A DNA stretch of 14,559 nt from ZLKRG08 sp046094385 (lineage in GTDB: Bacteria; Actinomycetota; Actinomycetes; Nanopelagicales; Nanopelagicaceae): contig JBJTHJ010000097.1 of the NCBI GenBank assembly GCA_046094385.1, forward strand, positions 1-14,559, written 5' to 3'. Shown one piece after another: positions 12,372-14,559 of the stretch; the first letter of the stretch is position 1, and the number at the start of each line of letters is the position of its first letter. The notes under the pieces are model-generated. The model was given only the letters and a program-made list of their open reading frames with translations. It searched no databases and was not told where the DNA came from. The position numbers and the translations under genes were made by a program.

Positions 12372-13034
12372 ATGTCTTGGTTCATCAACTTCTTCAAACC
12401 TCATCGAACCATACCAAAAGTGCCGTGGACCGCTGATAGTCGGTGGGATCTTAATCTGCGTAGAGTCACGATTTTGATCTTCGGTTTGACGATCTTTGGT
12501 TTAGGTGATTCGCTATTGATTCAATCCTTTATCGGCAATGCGCCTTGGTCGGTTTTAGCGCAAGGCATCTCGCTTCGAAGTGGAGTCAATATTGGATTAG
12601 CTACATTCATAATCTCAGCCGTGGTGCTACTTACTTGGCTTCCACTTGGCGAACGGCCAGGATTTGGAACTTTAGCTAACATAGTGGTTATTGCAATAGC
12701 GATTGAATTTGGAGTAAATAATTTCTCACCGGCCTCAAATGAAATCATCGGCACGCTATATGCATTTCTTGGCGTTGCTTTGGTTGGAATGGGTTCTGCG
12801 CTCTATATAACCTGCGGTCTTGGCCCAGGTCCTAGAGATGGTTTGATGACTTCGCTGCACAAGAGAACCGGGATCCGAGTTGGTCGGATCCGTCTGGCCA
12901 TCGAAGCTATCGTCTTCTTGGCTGGTTGGGCCCTAGGGGGTCGAGTCGGGCTAGGAACTTTGATCTTCACCCTATTTATCGGCCAATCCGTCGCCATCGC
13001 GCTAGGTGTCGTTTCCCGTTTTACCTCTAAGTAG
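12372..13034 (+). CDS. YczE/YyaS/YitT-like membrane protein
   Basis: The 220-residue protein has a short positively charged N-terminus and about five membrane segments (near 32-52, 70-92, 100-115, 125-148 and 174-212). It matches the YczE/YyaS/YitT-like family: IGNAPWSVLAQG (54-65) and the strongly conserved GLGPGPRDGLMTSLHKRTG (149-167), followed by GRIRLAIE. The function is not established; a carrier role is plausible but unproven. ATG 12372 has no Shine-Dalgarno, and a TATCTT box ends 6 nt upstream, so the mRNA is probably leaderless. It shares its promoter region with DUF554 in the opposite direction. The purine permease gene lies 69 bp downstream with its own likely -10 box. Confidence 0.88.
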   Translation: MSWFINFFKPHRTIPKVPWTADSRWDLNLRRVTILIFGLTIFGLGDSLLIQSFIGNAPWSVLAQGISLRSGVNIGLATFIISAVVLLTWLPLGERPGFGTLANIVVIAIAIEFGVNNFSPASNEIIGTLYAFLGVALVGMGSALYITCGLGPGPRDGLMTSLHKRTGIRVGRIRLAIEAIVFLAGWALGGRVGLGTLIFTLFIGQSVAIALGVVSRFTSK

Positions 13035-13038
13035 CCTT

Positions 13039-13044
13039 TAGGGT
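13039..13044 (+). promoter_or_regulatory. Probable -10 box (TAGGGT) for the purine permease
   Basis: TAGGGT fits TAnnnT and lies just after the YczE-like stop. Transcription would start near 13051, giving a leader of about 53 nt that contains a GC-rich hairpin. No clear -35 is seen, and cotranscription with the upstream gene remains possible. Confidence 0.35.
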
Positions 13045-13048
13045 TCGA

Positions 13049-13083
13049 GTTACTTCCCTCCGGGTCGAAAACACCCCGGTAAC
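13049..13083 (+). promoter_or_regulatory. Leader hairpin upstream of the purine permease
   Basis: CCGGG (13060-13064) pairs with CCCGG (13075-13079) around a 10-nt loop. Outside it, GTTAC (13049-13053) is complementary to GTAAC (13079-13083), so a longer interrupted stem is possible. No T-run follows, so it is not a standard terminator. It ends 20 nt before the ATG, just upstream of the Shine-Dalgarno. It does not match a purine riboswitch consensus that I recognise. Confidence 0.4.
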
Positions 13084-13103
13084 CAAAACAGAACAGGAAG
13101 ATA

Positions 13104-14537
13104 ATGCTCGAAAATCTATTTAAGATCTCGGAGCGCGGCTCAACTGTAGGTCGTGAGGTACGTGGTGGCTTAGTCACCTTCTTCACAATGGCATACATTG
13201 TCGCGCTGAACCCGCTCATCCTTGGGTTTGTAAAGGATGGAGATGGTAAATATCTAGGTGGCGGGGATGCACCTAACTTGCCATTAATTGCAGCTGCCAC
13301 CGCCTTGGTCGCAGGTGTACTGACAATCCTCATGGGCTTCGTCGGAAATTTCCCATTAGCGCTAGCTACCGGCCTTGGGCTAAATAGCTTCGTTGCCTAT
13401 GGAATCGCTACCAAGATGACTTGGGCCGATGCGATGGGTCTAGTAGTTCTAGAAGGTCTGATCATTACCGTTCTAGTTTTAACTGGATTTAGACAGGCAG
13501 TTTTCAGAGCAGTGCCACAACAATTGAAATATGCGATCTCGGTAGGTATCGGCCTATTTATTGCGTTAATAGGTCTGGTCGATGCAGGCTTCGTTCGTCG
13601 CGCCCCATCTGGCCCAGTTCCCGTACAACTGGGAGATGGTGGAAACCTCGTCGGTTGGCCGATTGTGGTTTTCATAGTGGGACTCTTATTGATCATCACA
13701 CTGATGGTGAAGAAGGTCAAAGGTGCGCTACTTATTGGCATTATCTCAGCAACCGTATTTGCGATTGTCCTTGAGAATGCTTTTAAGATCGGTCCTAATT
13801 TCGTAGCACCTGACAAGGTAAATCCAAAGGGATGGGGCTTGAATGTTCCTGCGCTTCCTGAAGATGTGATTGCAACCCCTGACTTCTCGCTATTGGGTCA
13901 ATTCAATTTGCTTGGATCATTTAGCCGAATCTCAGCGGTAGCCGCAATTCTCTTGGTGTTCACGCTCTTGCTATCTGACTTCTTCGATACCGTGGGAACG
14001 GTTACGGCTATCGGTCACGAGTCAAATCTGATTGACAAAGAGGGCAATGTTCCAAATAACGATCGAATCTTGTTGGTCGATTCACTAGCTGCAGTTGCAG
14101 GTGGCGCAAGTGGCGTCTCATCCAATACTTCGTATATTGAGTCAGCTTCAGGAGTTGGTGAAGGCGCTCGCACCGGTCTTGCTTCTGTAGTAACCGGACT
14201 CTGCTTCCTGCTTACCACCTTCCTATCGCCATTAGTTGCAGTAATTCCTTACGAAGCTGCCACTCCGGCTTTGATCGTGGTTGGATTCTTAATGATGTCG
14301 CAGATTAAGGATATTGATTGGTCAGATATGGGAATCGCCATGCCTGCCTTCTTAACTATTATTCTGATGCCATTTACCTACAACATCTCAGTAGGAATAG
14401 GCGCCGGTTTCGTATCGCACGTAGTTATTCGTCTGGTACAAGGTCGTCGCAAGGATGTTCATCCACTACTCTTTGTAGTGGCAGTTCTATTCATGATCTT
14501 CTTCCTATCATCACCAATTAACACTTGGGTGGGATAG
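13104..14537 (+). CDS. NCS2/AzgA-family nucleobase permease (adenine/guanine/hypoxanthine uptake)
   Basis: The 477-residue inner-membrane proton symporter belongs to the AzgA-like branch of NCS2 (COG2252; PbuG/PurP/GhxP type), which imports adenine, guanine or hypoxanthine. The signatures are REVRGGLVTFFTMAYIVALNP (17-37), GLGLNSFVAYG (90-100), LSDFFDTVGT (290-299) with the substrate-binding region, and SSNTSYIESASGVGEGARTG (339-358). Around 12-14 hydrophobic segments are seen and the C-terminus is complete. Which purine is preferred cannot be told. ATG 13104 has a good Shine-Dalgarno, AGGAAG (13095-13100), unlike the leaderless genes nearby. Together with apt it would feed adenine or hypoxanthine salvage. 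A hairpin in the leader may contribute regulation. Confidence 0.93.
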   Translation: MLENLFKISERGSTVGREVRGGLVTFFTMAYIVALNPLILGFVKDGDGKYLGGGDAPNLPLIAAATALVAGVLTILMGFVGNFPLALATGLGLNSFVAYGIATKMTWADAMGLVVLEGLIITVLVLTGFRQAVFRAVPQQLKYAISVGIGLFIALIGLVDAGFVRRAPSGPVPVQLGDGGNLVGWPIVVFIVGLLLIITLMVKKVKGALLIGIISATVFAIVLENAFKIGPNFVAPDKVNPKGWGLNVPALPEDVIATPDFSLLGQFNLLGSFSRISAVAAILLVFTLLLSDFFDTVGTVTAIGHESNLIDKEGNVPNNDRILLVDSLAAVAGGASGVSSNTSYIESASGVGEGARTGLASVVTGLCFLLTTFLSPLVAVIPYEAATPALIVVGFLMMSQIKDIDWSDMGIAMPAFLTIILMPFTYNISVGIGAGFVSHVVIRLVQGRRKDVHPLLFVVAVLFMIFFLSSPINTWVG

Positions 14538-14559
14538 AAGTATCTAAATCTATTAAGGG

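Noticed and set aside
13041..13079. Possible tRNA remnant: GGGTTCGAGT resembles a tRNA T-arm
   Set aside because: No acceptor, D or anticodon arm can be built around it, and the YczE-like gene occupies the upstream sequence.
12803..13333. 176-residue open frame antisense to the YczE-like gene and the permease start
   Set aside because: It runs through two well-supported genes, has a low-complexity Pro/Ser/Arg composition typical of a reverse-strand shadow, and shows no recognisable family.
13397..13816. 139-residue open frame antisense to the permease
   Set aside because: It is a mirror of hydrophobic permease codons, with no start signals and no family match.

Overview
The window looks like a compact chromosomal segment from a low-to-medium GC actinobacterium, most likely a genome-streamlined freshwater lineage of the acI / Nanopelagicales type. 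The lineage is an inference from three things. The first is mycothiol ligase (mshC) next to the actinobacterial SCO1664 / DUF3090 / MSMEG_4193 trio. The second is the low GC. The third is the very tight packing: gaps of 2 to 70 bp, overlapping gene ends and many apparently leaderless starts. No mobile element, CRISPR array, phage or plasmid signature is visible.

Layout. Positions 1-219 hold the 3' end of a RecB-like nuclease gene (+). A HAD phosphatase (222-899, -) and a PAC2-family gene (928-1788, +) diverge from a 28-bp gap. A four-gene minus-strand block follows, in transcription order: histidine-phosphatase-like phosphomutase (4867-4271), DUF3090 zinc-ribbon protein (4274-3744), SCO1664 kinase-fold protein (3760-3104) and mshC (3055-1943, with a separated 3' tail to 1820). 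An aldo/keto reductase (4939-5883, +) converges with an M20 dipeptidase (7165-5873, -), and their ends overlap. Next come tRNA-Leu(GAG) (7246-7329), apt (7439-7966), an acyltransferase-SGNH membrane protein (8008-9819), thymidine kinase (9824-10525) and a zinc alcohol dehydrogenase (10538-11578), all on +. DUF554 (12348-11617, -) and a YczE/YitT-like membrane protein (12372-13034, +) diverge from a 23-bp gap. The window ends with an NCS2/AzgA-type purine permease (13104-14537, +).

Themes. Part of the window is nucleobase and nucleoside salvage: apt, tdk and the purine permease. Another part is thiol and redox metabolism: mshC, the aldo/keto reductase and the alcohol dehydrogenase. The order PAC2, mshC, SCO1664-DUF3090-phosphomutase, M20 peptidase resembles, from memory, Rv2125 to Rv2141c of Mycobacterium tuberculosis, so this half is probably vertically inherited core.

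Most notable. (1) mshC carries an in-frame TGA after codon 370, and the missing C-terminal domain continues intact in the same frame for 40 more codons. (2) Both short divergent gaps contain face-to-face -10 boxes that share one TA step, apparently serving two leaderless or near-leaderless genes. (3) TAnnnT or TATAAT-like boxes lie 6-7 nt before six start codons (a window-wide leaderless pattern). (4) Thymidine kinase contains a 48-bp, four-copy 12-bp tandem repeat inside its zinc/lasso region. (5) The SCO1664-DUF3090-phosphomutase trio is a conserved system of unknown function.
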